Assembly (NCBI GenBank): GCA_028825475.1
Contig: JAPKAB010000001.1
Span: forward strand, 124,001 to 188,000
Length of the DNA: 64,000 nt
Reading direction: 5' to 3'
Source of the DNA: Ascidiaceihabitans sp.
GTDB lineage: Bacteria; Pseudomonadota; Alphaproteobacteria; Rhodobacterales; Rhodobacteraceae
In this document: positions 49,480 through 59,503 of the stretch, one piece after another
How positions within the stretch are numbered: the first letter of the stretch is position 1
Layout of the letters: each line of letters starts with the position of its first letter
Made by a program: the position numbers and the translations under genes
The notes under the pieces: generated by a model
The model's input: the letters and a program-made list of their open reading frames with translations, nothing else
The model's database searches: none
What the model was told of the DNA's origin: nothing

Positions 49480-50880
49480 ATGGCGACCCAAAAAATCTAC
49501 GCAGGCGCAAAATTACGCGAACTGCGCACGCGCATCGGCCTGACGCAAAAGGACTTTGCCGCTAAGTTGGGCGTTTCCCTGCCCTATCTAAATCAAATGG
49601 AAAACAATAACCGGCCCGTCAGCACCTCTGTCGTGGTGGCACTCGCACGTGAGTTTGGCCTTGATGTAACCGAACTTAGCATCGGTGACAGCGAACGGTT
49701 GGTCAGCGACTTAAAGGAAGCACTGTCAGATCCCGTCTTCACCGCAGACATGCCGCCAATCGCTGATCTACGCCTTGCGGCATCCAACGCTCCAGCCTTT
49801 GCCCGCGCATTTATTCAGCTCCACCAAAGCTATCGACAAACCCACGAACGGCTTGCCTCCCTTGATGAAGCATTGGGCCGCGAAGATGCACGCACCCGTC
49901 CCAGCCCGTGGGAAGAGGTCCGCGACTTCTTTCATTATTGCGACAACTACATAGACTCAGTGGACCGTGTGGCTGAACATTTTTCTAGCTCGCTTGAAGG
50001 TGCCGGTGACGTGCGCGCGGCCGCCGTTGCGACCCTACAAAAAGTTGGTGTGAAGGTTGAATTCACCAATAATGACAGGGTTCGCAGCTACGATCCCAGC
50101 ACCAAGGTTTTGCGCATTTCCAACCGCAGCGTCACAGAAACACAGACCTTCCAAATCTTGCTACAGGTCGCGTTGATCCGCCAGAATGCATTGCTCGAGG
50201 CCACCCTTGATCTCGCCCGCTTCCAAACGTCAGAGGCCCGTGGCATCGCTAAGATCGGTCTTGCCAACTACTTTGCCGGCGCAGCTCTTATGCCCTACAC
50301 ACAATTCCTAACTGCGGCGAATGAATGCAGGCATGACGTTGAGCTTTTAGCGGGCCAATTCGGGGCCTCAATCGAACAGGTTGCACACCGCCTCTCGACC
50401 CTGCAACGCCCGGGCTCCAAAGGCATTCCATTCTTCTTTGTACGCGTTGATCAGGCTGGAACGATCACAAAACGCCACTCTGCAACACGCCTACAATTTG
50501 CACGCTTCGGCGGCGCATGTCCGCTGTGGAACGTTCACCGCGCGTTCGAATTGCCCGCACAATTCTTGCGCCAACTGGCTGAAACTCCAGACGGCGCACG
50601 CTATATCAGTTTGGCACGCGACGTTTCAAAGCCTGCTGGACGATACGGCGCTCCGGTTCGCCGCTTTGCGATCGCTTTGGGATGTGAGGTCGAGCACGCG
50701 GGTTCACTTGTCTATGCAGATGGCATGGACCTTAGCCGCGCTGACGCATTTGAACCCATCGGCATTTCATGCCGAATATGCGAACGCAAAACGTGCCATC
50801 AACGCTCTGTGCCCCCGCTAGAGCGAAAGTTGCTCGTGGATACCGACACGCGCGATGTGCTGCCCTACGGCGTCGACTAA
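49480..50880 (+). CDS. pccR: short-chain fatty acyl-CoA regulator (PccR/ScfR family)
   Basis: The 466-residue protein has an N-terminal XRE helix-turn-helix (about 8-65: LRELRTRIGLTQKDFAAKLG, VSLPYLNQMENNNRPVSTSV), a central IrrE/ImmA-like region (about 195-320) with IGLANYFAGAALMPYTQFL, and a C-terminal zinc-finger-like CxxC segment ISCRICERKTCHQRSVPP of DUF2083. This is the ScfR family; the Rhodobacter PccR member senses an acyl-CoA and controls propionyl-CoA carboxylase. The ATG at 49480 is used, since the earlier GTG lies inside the operator. It overlaps the convergent nuclease stop by 4 bases. Confidence 0.92.
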   Translation: MATQKIYAGAKLRELRTRIGLTQKDFAAKLGVSLPYLNQMENNNRPVSTSVVVALAREFGLDVTELSIGDSERLVSDLKEALSDPVFTADMPPIADLRLAASNAPAFARAFIQLHQSYRQTHERLASLDEALGREDARTRPSPWEEVRDFFHYCDNYIDSVDRVAEHFSSSLEGAGDVRAAAVATLQKVGVKVEFTNNDRVRSYDPSTKVLRISNRSVTETQTFQILLQVALIRQNALLEATLDLARFQTSEARGIAKIGLANYFAGAALMPYTQFLTAANECRHDVELLAGQFGASIEQVAHRLSTLQRPGSKGIPFFFVRVDQAGTITKRHSATRLQFARFGGACPLWNVHRAFELPAQFLRQLAETPDGARYISLARDVSKPAGRYGAPVRRFAIALGCEVEHAGSLVYADGMDLSRADAFEPIGISCRICERKTCHQRSVPPLERKLLVDTDTRDVLPYGVD

Positions 50881-51530
50881 CGACGTGCCCTGCGCCAACC
50901 GACCTTAATCGCCTCATCCACGCTACAGAACCACCGCTCGCCCTTATTGGTGTTAATACCTGTCTGTTCATAAAATCGTTGCCCAGCAACGTGGTAAATC
51001 CGTTTGCCACTTGAGGAAATGTTACCCTTGATAGCACAATTACGATCCGGCGGGATGCGCCCTTTTGCACGGGTCTTGCGATATTGCGCAGGGTTTTGGA
51101 CGCGGCTGCTGTGTAACCCGCGATCATTCACTGCCGCCCCTTTTTCATCCAGATCATAAGCCATCGAATACCTACGATAGGCAAAGGCCAATCCGTCTGA
51201 GACCAGGGCACGCCCAATGTCTTCTCCGTTGACAAAACAGGTCGCGACGGCCCGCCCATATTTGTCAGTATCAACACGTTTACAGGTTGCCCTTTGTCCC
51301 TGAAGACGGACACGGACCTGTTGGTTAACCCATTCTCCACAGGCCCACTTTAGGTTCTGTTCAGATTGGCAGGTTTGCGCTTTCTCTGGTGCGTCGATCC
51401 CGTGGATACGTACGCGGACATCGCCCACGTCGATGGTATCACCATCAATGACGTTCACACGGCCTGAAAAATCGGCATGTGAGAATGAGGGAACAAGGAT
51501 GAAAACGCACAACGCGCAAAATCTTAACAT
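50877..51530 (-). CDS. secreted thermonuclease-family protein
   Basis: The 217-residue protein has a signal peptide (MLRFCALCVFILVPSFSHA) and a staphylococcal-nuclease (SNase) domain about 20-125: RVNVIDGDTIDVGDVRVRIHG (split), IDAPEKAQ with the metal-binding Asp, the catalytic Arg region and KYGRAVATCFVNGEDIGRAL. The tail (about 130-217) contains ISSSGKRIYHVAGQRFYEQT and GERWFCSVDEA, which look like the excalibur-like or surface-linked segment seen in other alphaproteobacterial SNases. It is secreted and cleaves nucleic acids outside the cytoplasm, possibly for nutrient scavenging. It overlaps the pccR stop. Confidence 0.88.
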   Translation of the reverse strand: MLRFCALCVFILVPSFSHADFSGRVNVIDGDTIDVGDVRVRIHGIDAPEKAQTCQSEQNLKWACGEWVNQQVRVRLQGQRATCKRVDTDKYGRAVATCFVNGEDIGRALVSDGLAFAYRRYSMAYDLDEKGAAVNDRGLHSSRVQNPAQYRKTRAKGRIPPDRNCAIKGNISSSGKRIYHVAGQRFYEQTGINTNKGERWFCSVDEAIKVGWRRARR

Positions 51531-51605
51531 ATGTTAAGAGATGCGGGTTGCCGTTCATCAATTCAAGCGGGTTTGGTAATAAAGGTTACCAAAGTGTTAA
51601 CGCAC

Positions 51606-53264
51606 TTACCGCTGTTCAGTTTCCCAATTCGGGTGCAGCCACGGCTCATCATTCGAACGCGCCAGCGGATCAAGGCCCAAAATGTGATCCGACATCTTTT
51701 CGCCGACCATAATTGATGGGCCATTCAAGTTGCCGTTGGTAATGCGTGGGAAAATGCTGCTGTCCGCAACCCGCAATCCCTCAACGCCAATAACTTGGCC
51801 TGTGGGATCGACAACTGCATTTGGATCATCCCGCCGCCCCATGCGACAAGTGCCACAAGGATGGTATGCGCTTTCCACATGCTCCGAAATGAACGCGTTC
51901 AGCTCTTCATCAGTTTGCACATCCGCACCCGGTTGTATTTCACCCTTCACAAACGGCTTAAACGCGTCTTGGGCAAATATCTCGCGCGTAAGGCGGATGC
52001 ACCTGCGGAAGTCCTCCCAATCAGACGGGTCAGACATATAGTTGAACAGGATCTTTGGATCATCCGCAGGATCGCTTGACCGCAACGTGACCGCACCACG
52101 TGATACCGAACGCATAGGGCCAGTGTGGGCCTGAAACCCATGCCCTTCTGCTGCCGCTTGGCCATCATAGCGCACCGCAATGGGTAAGAAGTGATACTGA
52201 ATATCTGGGTAGTCGACACCAGGTTTTGACCGAATAAACGCACAGCTTTCGAACTGATTTGAGGCGCCAAGGCCTGTCTTAAAGAACAGCCATTGTGCAC
52301 CGATCCACGCCTTGGAGAATATGTTCCAATGCTTGTACAACGTGATTGGTTTGCTGGCCGACATCTGCATGTACAGTTCAAGGTGATCTTGCAGATTTTG
52401 CCCAACGCCCCGGCGATCAGCCACCACTTCGATACCGTTGTCCTTAAGGTGATCAGCAGGACCAATACCAGACAACATCAAGATTTTGGGTGAGTTGATG
52501 GCAGAGGCCGCAATGATAACTTCGCGGTTTGCGGTGACCGTCTTTCCGCCCGAAAGGGCAACGCCCGTCGCGCGGCCATCCTTAATAATGACCTTTTCAA
52601 CCAAGCCATTCATGAGGTTGCAGTTGTCTTGCTCTAGCGCAGGGCGCAGATATGCATTGGCAGCGGACCAACGACGCCCCTTATAAACGGTCTGTTCCAT
52701 CGGGCCAAAGCCCTCTTGTTTCTCACCGTTATAATCAGACGTCGCCTCATAGCCTGCTTGCTTGCCTGCCTCGACAAAGGCCTTGAACAAGGGGTTCTTA
52801 CGTGGCCCCCGCGTCACATGCATAGGGCCGTTTTTGCCACGCCATTCAGGATCGCCGCCATGACCATTATCGTCCCACGTTTCCATGCGTTTGTAGTATG
52901 GTAGCACGTCTGCATAAGACCAACCGTCAGCACCACTTTCGGCCCAATGATCAAAGTCCTTGGCGTGCCCACGCACGTATACCATCCCGTTGATCGATGA
53001 TGATCCACCGATGACCTTACCCCTTGGGCACGCCAAACGGCGACCTTCCAAATGTGGCTCGGGCTCGGACTCATACCCCCAATCATACATCTTCATGTTC
53101 ATCGGGTATGACAGCGCAGCAGGCATTTGGATCAACGGCCCTATATCTGTGCCGCCATGTTCGATGACCAAAACGGACTCTCCCGCCTCAGCCAATCGAT
53201 AGGCCATCGCGCAACCCGCGCTGCCGGCCCCGACGATGACGTAATCAGCTTGCATTTCAGCCAT
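51606..53264 (-). CDS. betA: choline dehydrogenase
   Basis: The 552-residue GMC flavoenzyme oxidises choline to betaine aldehyde (and further to betaine). The FAD dinucleotide-binding motif [18 protein letters not shown] is near the start; GMC signature 1 ([20 protein letters not shown]), signature 2 ([16 protein letters not shown]) and the C-terminal HPCGTCRMG catalytic His with [18 protein letters not shown] are present. The ATG overlaps the betB stop as TAATG, so betC-betB-betA form a tight chain. Product betaine serves as osmolyte or carbon source. Confidence 0.97.
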   Translation of the reverse strand: MAEMQADYVIVGAGSAGCAMAYRLAEAGESVLVIEHGGTDIGPLIQMPAALSYPMNMKMYDWGYESEPEPHLEGRRLACPRGKVIGGSSSINGMVYVRGHAKDFDHWAESGADGWSYADVLPYYKRMETWDDNGHGGDPEWRGKNGPMHVTRGPRKNPLFKAFVEAGKQAGYEATSDYNGEKQEGFGPMEQTVYKGRRWSAANAYLRPALEQDNCNLMNGLVEKVIIKDGRATGVALSGGKTVTANREVIIAASAINSPKILMLSGIGPADHLKDNGIEVVADRRGVGQNLQDHLELYMQMSASKPITLYKHWNIFSKAWIGAQWLFFKTGLGASNQFESCAFIRSKPGVDYPDIQYHFLPIAVRYDGQAAAEGHGFQAHTGPMRSVSRGAVTLRSSDPADDPKILFNYMSDPSDWEDFRRCIRLTREIFAQDAFKPFVKGEIQPGADVQTDEELNAFISEHVESAYHPCGTCRMGRRDDPNAVVDPTGQVIGVEGLRVADSSIFPRITNGNLNGPSIMVGEKMSDHILGLDPLARSNDEPWLHPNWETEQR

Positions 53265-54721
53265 TAGAACGGTGCCTCAACATCGCCCATGCGCACATAG
53301 ACCGACTTTAGCTGTGAATAGTAATTGATAGCAGCCTTTGAGTTTTCGCGCCCAACACCAGAGTTTTTCGAACCGCCAAACGGGGCTTCGACCGGTGCAT
53401 CGTTATAGGAATTGATGAAACAAGTACCTGCCTCAAAATTCGCCGCAACGCGGTGCCCACGGGATAGGTCCTTGGTGAACACACCTGCAGCCAAACCAAA
53501 TTCGGTGTCATTGGCACGGGTCATCACATCATCTTCATCCTCGAAATCAAGAACGGCCATCACAGGGCCAAAGATTTCTTCACGCGCGATGACCATGTCA
53601 TCTTTGACATCCGCAAAGACAGTCGGCTGCATATAGAACCCGTCACGGTCCAAACGGTTGCCGCCATAAACCAGACGCGCCCCCTCTGCTTTGCCTTTCT
53701 CGACATACCCCAATGCAATCTTTAGTTGGCGTTCACTGACCATCGGACCAAAATTGGTTTCCTCAATTTGAGGATCACCAATCACAGCTGTATCAAGACG
53801 CTCAGACAGACGTTTTAGAAATGCTTCTTTGATTGATTTATGAACGAATACGCGGGTTCCGTTTGAACAGACCTGACCAGAGGAATAGAAATTCCCCAAG
53901 ATGGCACCACCCACAGCATTTTCGATGTCTGCATCTTCAAAGACGATCATCGGGGACTTGCCGCCCAATTCCATCGTAACATGCTTAATACCCGCAGCCG
54001 CTGCTGCATAAACCTTTTTGCCAGTCGGCACAGAGCCAGTCAACGACACCTTGTCGACCCGATCATCAGTAACCAATGCAGCACCGACATCACCCAAGCC
54101 TTGGATGACATTATAAATACCTGCAGGCAGACCTGCTTCGACCAAAATTTCCGCAACCTTTAGGGCGCAAAGCGGTGTGGTTTCAGATGGTTTGAACACC
54201 ATAGAGTTGCCACATGCCAACGCAGGCGCGCCTTTCCAGCAGGCAATCTGCGTTGGATAATTCCAGGCACCGATACCCACACAAACGCCCAAAGCCTCAC
54301 GGCGTGTATAAACCCAGTCTTCACCCAACTGAATGTGCTCACCTGTGAGTGTCGCTGCCATGCCACCAAAGTATTCAAGCGCATCTGCACCAGATGTGGC
54401 ATCAACCGCGATGGTTTCTTGGTACGGTTTACCCGTGTCAAACGTCTCAAGGACGCTTAGGTCATGGTTGCGTTCGCGCATGATGTCCGCCGCACGACGT
54501 AGAATACGACCGCGTTCTGTTCCCGACATTTTAGCCCACGCCGCTTGGGCCGATTTTGCCGCATCCAACGCTTGCGCAATGATTGCAGGGGTCGCGGAAT
54601 AAACGGTCGCGATCTTTTCACCCGTTGCAGGATAGATCACGTCGATTGGGGTACCAGCTGTATCCTCGACATATTGACCATTGATAAAGTGGCTGGCTGT
54701 TGGTTGTGTTGGGTAGCTCAT
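53264..54721 (-). CDS. betB: betaine-aldehyde dehydrogenase
   Basis: The 485-residue ALDH oxidises betaine aldehyde to glycine betaine with NAD(P)+. [20 protein letters not shown] is the cofactor and oxyanion Asn segment, FKPSETTPL the Rossmann strand, [16 protein letters not shown] the general-base Glu, and [15 protein letters not shown] the nucleophilic Cys. The length and the [14 protein letters not shown] block match BetB rather than other ALDHs. It lies between betC and betA in the operon. Confidence 0.97.
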   Translation of the reverse strand: MSYPTQPTASHFINGQYVEDTAGTPIDVIYPATGEKIATVYSATPAIIAQALDAAKSAQAAWAKMSGTERGRILRRAADIMRERNHDLSVLETFDTGKPYQETIAVDATSGADALEYFGGMAATLTGEHIQLGEDWVYTRREALGVCVGIGAWNYPTQIACWKGAPALACGNSMVFKPSETTPLCALKVAEILVEAGLPAGIYNVIQGLGDVGAALVTDDRVDKVSLTGSVPTGKKVYAAAAAGIKHVTMELGGKSPMIVFEDADIENAVGGAILGNFYSSGQVCSNGTRVFVHKSIKEAFLKRLSERLDTAVIGDPQIEETNFGPMVSERQLKIALGYVEKGKAEGARLVYGGNRLDRDGFYMQPTVFADVKDDMVIAREEIFGPVMAVLDFEDEDDVMTRANDTEFGLAAGVFTKDLSRGHRVAANFEAGTCFINSYNDAPVEAPFGGSKNSGVGRENSKAAINYYSQLKSVYVRMGDVEAPF

Positions 54722-54775
54722 AGTATCGTTCGCCTCCGGCGCAAAAAATTGGGGTAAGGGATGTAGGCCGCAGCG

Positions 54776-56284
54776 CTATTCCCCGCGTGGGTATCGGGCG
54801 TCGTCTTCGACGTTGTTTAGGTCCATGTGATTGCGCATGTAGCGCTCAGATGCTTTTTGAAGTGGCTGGTAATCCCAAGGATAATAGCCGCCTTCGCGCA
54901 GTGCTTCGTAAACGACCCAACGACGGGCTTGGCTTGCGCGGACATCTGCATCAAACTTATCCAAGTCCCAGCGGGCTTCAGATTTTGCACGCAGCTGCGT
55001 TAAAGTTCCTTGGTGTTCTGCAACCTCTGCAAGGTTGGTCAATTCATGCGGGTCTGCATCCAGATCAAACAACTGATCAGCGTCTAACTTGCAACGGTTG
55101 TATTTCCACTTTCCGTACCGCAGTGACACCATCGGCGCATACGACGCCTCTGCCGCATACTCGATCGCAACGGGTTCGGTGCGTTCGACGCCCTGCCCCA
55201 TTGGCTTGACGCTTTGGCCTGTGGTCCAAGGTTCAACCTCTGACATATCAACGCCAGCAAGATCGCACAGGGTTGGGCAGACATCGATGTTGGACACTGG
55301 CGTGGTGATCAAGCCCGGTTCCATATCTGGCGCACAGATCATCATCGGAACCCGCGCCGATCCCTCAAAGAAGGACATCTTAAACCACAGCCCGCGTTCG
55401 CCCAGCATGTCGCCATGATCGGAAACAAACATAATAATCGTCTCTTGGCGCGTTGCTTCGACCGCTTCCATCACCTCACCAATTTTATCATCAAGATAGC
55501 TGATGTTGGCAAAATAGGCACGGCGAGACCGTTTGATATCGTCCTCTGAGATATCAAAACTACGCCAGTCGTTTGCATCAAAGATGCGTTTAGAATGGGT
55601 GTCGTGATCATCATAATCCATTGCTGGAACAGTAGGCAGCAGATGTTCACAATCCTCATACAAATCCCAATATTTTTTGCGAGCGACGTAGGGATCATGG
55701 GGATGGGTAAAGCTGACAGTCATGCACCACGGACGTTCATCTTTGCTGCGTGCATAGTCATAAACCTTACGGGTTGCGTGATATGCAACTTCGTCATCGT
55801 ATTCCATTTGGTTGGAAATTTCAGCAACGCCAGAGCCCGTGACCGAGCCCATGTTGTGATACCACCAATCAATCCGCTCACCCGGTTTGCGATAATCAGG
55901 GGTCCACCCAAAATCGGCAGGATAAATGTCTGTGGTTAATCGTTCCTCAAACCCGTGCATCTGATCCGGGCCAACAAAATGCATCTTGCCAGACAGGCAG
56001 GTTTGATAACCTGCACGGCGCAGGTGGTGTGCATAGGTAGGGATGGACGATATAAATTCAGCCGCATTATCATACACGCCAGTGTCAGAAGGCAATTGCC
56101 CAGACATGAACGCAGCACGCCCCGGAGCACACAAAGGTGACGCCGTGTATGCGTTTTTAAAACGGGTTGACCGCGCTGCCAGTTTTTTCAGATTTGGCGC
56201 ATGTAGCCATTCAGCCGGTCCATCAGGGAACAGCGTGCCGTTCAATTGATCGACCATAAAAATCAGTATGTTCGGCTTGCTCAT
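54776..56284 (-). CDS. betC: choline-sulfatase
   Basis: The 502-residue sulfatase cleaves choline-O-sulfate to choline and sulfate, feeding BetA. The metal site begins with NILIFMVDQLNG; the formylglycine motif C-x-P-x-R is Cys52 in SPLCAPGRAAFMSGQ; further residues are FVSDHGDMLGERGLW and the choline-sulfatase-type C terminus (YYPWDYQPLQKASERYMRNH). No signal peptide is seen, which fits a cytoplasmic BetC. betI overlaps its start by ATGA. Confidence 0.97.
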   Translation of the reverse strand: MSKPNILIFMVDQLNGTLFPDGPAEWLHAPNLKKLAARSTRFKNAYTASPLCAPGRAAFMSGQLPSDTGVYDNAAEFISSIPTYAHHLRRAGYQTCLSGKMHFVGPDQMHGFEERLTTDIYPADFGWTPDYRKPGERIDWWYHNMGSVTGSGVAEISNQMEYDDEVAYHATRKVYDYARSKDERPWCMTVSFTHPHDPYVARKKYWDLYEDCEHLLPTVPAMDYDDHDTHSKRIFDANDWRSFDISEDDIKRSRRAYFANISYLDDKIGEVMEAVEATRQETIIMFVSDHGDMLGERGLWFKMSFFEGSARVPMMICAPDMEPGLITTPVSNIDVCPTLCDLAGVDMSEVEPWTTGQSVKPMGQGVERTEPVAIEYAAEASYAPMVSLRYGKWKYNRCKLDADQLFDLDADPHELTNLAEVAEHQGTLTQLRAKSEARWDLDKFDADVRASQARRWVVYEALREGGYYPWDYQPLQKASERYMRNHMDLNNVEDDARYPRGE

Positions 56285-56856
56285 TGGTTGCTCTCGATCA
56301 AGGTTTGAAGGGTTTGCAGCGCGGCATCACATGCATCTTTGGGGTCGCAGGCACTGGACAAAGCAGCCCGCAGATAGAGCCCGTCAATTAATGCAGCCAA
56401 GGTGTGCGCATCCCGTTCTGGATGTTTGGAAATGGGGCGCAAAGCATGGGTGAGGTTCGAGTGCAGGCGGCGCTGATACAGCTTTAACAGCCGTTTGGTT
56501 TCTACGCTGCTTTGCGACTGTGCGTACAAAGTCATCCACGCGCTGATCGTTGCAGGCGCGAAACAAGACGGTGCGAAACTGGATCGGATAATCGCACTGG
56601 CACGCGCGAAAGGCGTGGTTGCTTGACCTAAGGCTTGTAAAACCTCGGTTCCAAACTCGCGCAAAATGTGGCGCATCGCAGCCAAGAAAATCTGATCCTT
56701 GCCGCCAAAATAGTGGTGCGCAAGCGCGGTCGACATCCCTGCCCGTTTAGCAATTTGCCCAACGGTCACTTCCAAGTTCCCAGCAGCGCCGATTTCAGCA
56801 ATCGTCGCCTGCACCAATGCAGAGCGTCGGATCGGTTCCATTCCAACTTTAGGCAT
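56281..56856 (-). CDS. betI: TetR-family repressor of the bet operon
   Basis: The 191-residue TetR-type protein starts MPKVGMEPIRRSALVQATIA, has an N-terminal helix-turn-helix VGQIAKRAGMSTALAHHYFGG (about 27-50) and an all-helical ligand domain. BetI represses choline-to-betaine genes until choline binds. It is the first gene of betI-betC-betB-betA; AGGGGA is six bases before the ATG. A perfect palindrome 40 bases upstream overlaps the putative promoter and is the likely BetI operator, so the operon would be autoregulated. Confidence 0.95.
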   Translation of the reverse strand: MPKVGMEPIRRSALVQATIAEIGAAGNLEVTVGQIAKRAGMSTALAHHYFGGKDQIFLAAMRHILREFGTEVLQALGQATTPFARASAIIRSSFAPSCFAPATISAWMTLYAQSQSSVETKRLLKLYQRRLHSNLTHALRPISKHPERDAHTLAALIDGLYLRAALSSACDPKDACDAALQTLQTLIESNQ

Positions 56857-56865
56857 TCACAATCC

Positions 56866-56879
56866 CCTAATATATTAGG
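56866..56879. promoter_or_regulatory. 14-base perfect palindrome upstream of betI
   Basis: CCTAATATATTAGG is a perfect palindrome ending ten bases before the betI start codon and overlapping its ribosome site. It may be a second regulator site or a mRNA hairpin that affects betI translation; its role is not established. Confidence 0.45.
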
Positions 56880-56884
56880 TGTGA

Positions 56885-56917
56885 TCGTAATCAGCGTTTG
56901 ATTGACTCGTCAATCAA
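56885..56917 (-). promoter_or_regulatory. predicted bet promoter and BetI operator
   Basis: A perfect 9-bp inverted repeat TTGATTGAC-TC-GTCAATCAA spans 56898-56917, similar to reported BetI sites of the TTGATTGAACGTTCAAT type. On the minus strand TTGACG (complement of 56908-56913) and TTACGA (complement of 56885-56890) are 17 bases apart, a fair -35/-10 pair. The operator covers the -35, so BetI binding would block polymerase. Confidence 0.75.
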
Positions 56918-56925
56918 TAAAAATC

Positions 56926-57831
56926 TTACACCTTTGTCTCATGCACAACGGGGGTCACAGGACTGCGCTTCATCACTGCTTCGCGCCATGTGATGAAAGT
57001 GACAGATGCCAGAATTACAACGCCACCAAACACCACCCAAATATCCACAGGTTCGCCGAAAACAATTGCCCCCAATAACACCGCCCAAACCAATTGCAGG
57101 AATGTAATGGGCTGCGTAACGGTCACCGGCGCTGCGGCAAACGCCAAGGTCATCGTGTAATGGCCCGCTGTGGCAAAGCTAGCGACACAGAATAATAGCA
57201 TCAGGTCGTTGAGGGAGGGCGTTACCCAAACAGCAATCGCAAATGGAGCCAGCCCGATAGGCACAAAAATGGACAACATAGCAACGACCACGGTCGGCTT
57301 GACTTCGCCTGCCATTATCTTGGCCGTGAGATAAGACCCCGCAAATACAATCGCAGTTACCAGCATCGCCAAATGTCCGGATGACACTTCCCGAAACCCC
57401 GGGCGCAAAATGATTGCGGCGCCAAACAATGCAATCAGGATCGCAACGATCCTACGCATCGCTAATTTTTCTCCCAAAAATATTGCGGCACCAATCGTCA
57501 CATATACAGGTGAAAGGTAGTTCATCGCGGTCACTTCAGCGATCGGAATGCGGGTCATGGCGTAAAACCACAAAATCACTGCGCCAGCGTGAAACATACC
57601 GCGCATTCCAAACAACTTCCACTGACGGGGCGTTAATTGGGCCTCGCGCAAGTCCTTCAACATTGGCAACAGGAACACCAAACCCAACAAATACCGCAAA
57701 AACGCAGCCTCAGCTGGTGGCACGCGACTGCCCATATGTTTCACCAATGCCGTAACAGCGACAAAGCATAGGCCTGTCACAAACATCCAAAAGATGCCTG
57801 CACGGTGGCGCGAGGGATTTGATTTCATCAT
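56926..57831 (-). CDS. EamA/DMT-family transporter
   Basis: The 301-residue inner-membrane protein has about ten helices in two EamA repeats (FWMFVTGLCFVAVTALVKHM, AMTRIPIAEVTAMNYLSPVY, GSYLTAKIMAGEVKPTVVVA, AVWVTPSLNDLMLLFCVASF). EamA proteins export amino acids, purines or other metabolites; the substrate is unknown. The start is set at the ATG at 57831, because the GTG at 57864 lacks a ribosome site. It precedes the LysE gene on the same strand, 39 bases apart, and ends 70 bases before betI. Confidence 0.88.
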   Translation of the reverse strand: MMKSNPSRHRAGIFWMFVTGLCFVAVTALVKHMGSRVPPAEAAFLRYLLGLVFLLPMLKDLREAQLTPRQWKLFGMRGMFHAGAVILWFYAMTRIPIAEVTAMNYLSPVYVTIGAAIFLGEKLAMRRIVAILIALFGAAIILRPGFREVSSGHLAMLVTAIVFAGSYLTAKIMAGEVKPTVVVAMLSIFVPIGLAPFAIAVWVTPSLNDLMLLFCVASFATAGHYTMTLAFAAAPVTVTQPITFLQLVWAVLLGAIVFGEPVDIWVVFGGVVILASVTFITWREAVMKRSPVTPVVHETKV

Positions 57832-57870
57832 GCCGCTATCAACACTCAAAGTGCAGACAATCACAAGGTA

Positions 57871-58470
57871 TCAAAAGAAAACCAGTTTGATTGCAATGGC
57901 CCACATCGTCAGCGCGATCAGAGCATCCGAAATCTGCCATGCCCGTGGGTTGGAAAAGATCGGGCGTAACAATCGTGCCCCATACCCAAGGGCAAAGAAG
58001 AACGTAATACTGGCGGTAACTGCACCAAAGCCAAAGCTGACACGGTCCTCATATTGCGCAGAGATTGAACCGATCAGCACAACCGTATCCAAGTAAACAT
58101 GCGGGTTCAGCAAAGACAGGGCAACCAATGTAGCCAGCGTGCTTTTCAGCGATTGTTCCGCCCCATCGGCCGCTTCAAGAGAGCTACCACCTTTCCATGC
58201 AGAGACCGCATTCGTCCAACCATACCATAGTAAAAACGCAGCTCCGCCATAGCGCATCGCGGTTTCAAACCATGGCAGTAATTGCGCAAGCGCCCCAAAA
58301 CCGGTGATCCCTGCCAAGATCAGCACCGCATCAATAACACCGCACACCAAACACACCCAAAAGATATGCGCCCCACGCAGCCCTTGGCGCAAGACAAACG
58401 CATTTTGAGCACCGATCGCGAGGATCAATGTGATGCTAAGAACAAAGCCTTGGAGAAAAGTGAGATACAT
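57871..58470 (-). CDS. LysE/ArgO-family amino-acid exporter
   Basis: The 199-residue protein has six hydrophobic helices and opens LQGFVLSITLILAIGAQNAFVLRQGL, the LysE/ArgO signature (GAQNAFVLRQG), with SLLNPHVYLDTVVLIGS in the middle (NPHVYLDT motif). Members export lysine or arginine. GGAA precedes the ATG at 58470; the earlier frame has no good site. It shares a strand with the EamA gene, and both could be metabolite-efflux partners. Confidence 0.93.
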   Translation of the reverse strand: MYLTFLQGFVLSITLILAIGAQNAFVLRQGLRGAHIFWVCLVCGVIDAVLILAGITGFGALAQLLPWFETAMRYGGAAFLLWYGWTNAVSAWKGGSSLEAADGAEQSLKSTLATLVALSLLNPHVYLDTVVLIGSISAQYEDRVSFGFGAVTASITFFFALGYGARLLRPIFSNPRAWQISDALIALTMWAIAIKLVFF

Positions 58471-58537
58471 GCAGGAGTTCCGAATACTTATTGCAGCATT
58501 GCTATCGCCCAATTGCTCAAAGCACAATCAAACGAAA

Positions 58538-58564
58538 AACGCCGCCCCTGAAAGGAACGGCGTT
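58538..58564 (-). terminator. terminator after yebC
   Basis: On the minus strand AACGCCG / CGGCGTT (58538-58564, 13-base loop) leads into TTTTTCG, 28 bases after the yebC stop. It isolates yebC from the LysE gene. Confidence 0.85.
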
Positions 58565-58591
58565 GTAAAAATCAGTTGCGGGACAAAGCGC

Positions 58592-59332
58592 TTAAAGCTG
58601 CTCCATAACCTCGTCGCTGGCTTCAAAGTTCGATGTAACGCGTTGCACGTCATCATCATCTTCCAGCGCATCGATAAGGCGCATCAGTTTCTCCATGCCC
58701 TCTAGGTCCATCTCTGTAGAGATGGTCGGCTTCCAAACCAATTTGGTTGAAGAAGACTCACCCAGTTCAGCCTCAAGCGCATTTGAGACTTCGTTCAGGT
58801 CTGTGTCGGCACACCAAACGGTGTGGCCATCTTCTGATGATTCAACATCCTCAGCGCCCGCTTCAATAGCAGCCATCATCACAGTGTCCGCATCGCCAAC
58901 AGTCGCTGGATATTCAACCGCACCTTTGCGGTCGAACATGAAACCAACACTGCCCGTTTCACCCAAGTTGCCACCACATTTCGAGAATGTAGAGCGCACT
59001 GTGGATGCCGTGCGGTTGCGGTTATCTGTCATCGCTTCAACGATCACAGCAACGCCATTTGGACCATAGCCCTCATAACGGATTTCTTCGTAATCTTCGC
59101 CCTCACCCACTTGGGATTTTTTGATGGCGCGATCAATCACCTCTTTGGGCACAGAGCTGGATTTAGCTTCTTTAACAGCCATGCGAAGACGTGGGTTTTT
59201 GTCTGGATCAGGGTCGCCCATTTTGGCAGCCACAGTGATCTCTTTTGCCATTTTCGAAAATAGCTTGGCGCGCAATTTATCCTGACGACCTTTACGGTGT
59301 TGAATATTAGCCCATTTTGAGTGGCCTGCCAT
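58592..59332 (-). CDS. yebC: YebC/PmpR-family protein
   Basis: The 246-residue protein begins [20 protein letters not shown], the hallmark of the TACO1/YebC family, with the second domain [20 protein letters not shown] and the third [20 protein letters not shown]. YebC proteins resolve ribosome stalling at polyproline stretches and some were described as transcription regulators near ruv genes; no ruv genes are in the window. It is a single gene with a long leader toward the divergent permease gene. Confidence 0.97.
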   Translation of the reverse strand: MAGHSKWANIQHRKGRQDKLRAKLFSKMAKEITVAAKMGDPDPDKNPRLRMAVKEAKSSSVPKEVIDRAIKKSQVGEGEDYEEIRYEGYGPNGVAVIVEAMTDNRNRTASTVRSTFSKCGGNLGETGSVGFMFDRKGAVEYPATVGDADTVMMAAIEAGAEDVESSEDGHTVWCADTDLNEVSNALEAELGESSSTKLVWKPTISTEMDLEGMEKLMRLIDALEDDDDVQRVTSNFEASDEVMEQL

Positions 59333-59503
59333 AGGAGCCTCCAGCGTTGATTAGGTAATTATGTTTGGACATTTCTATAGGGCACGTCACGGTCCAAGAG
59401 CAAGCCCACAGCGCAGATCAAGTGAAACCAGCGTCACAATAGAGAGGCGAATTCCCCCTAAATGGCACTGGCCCCTGACAGATACAGCGCATAGAGTCAG
59501 AGC

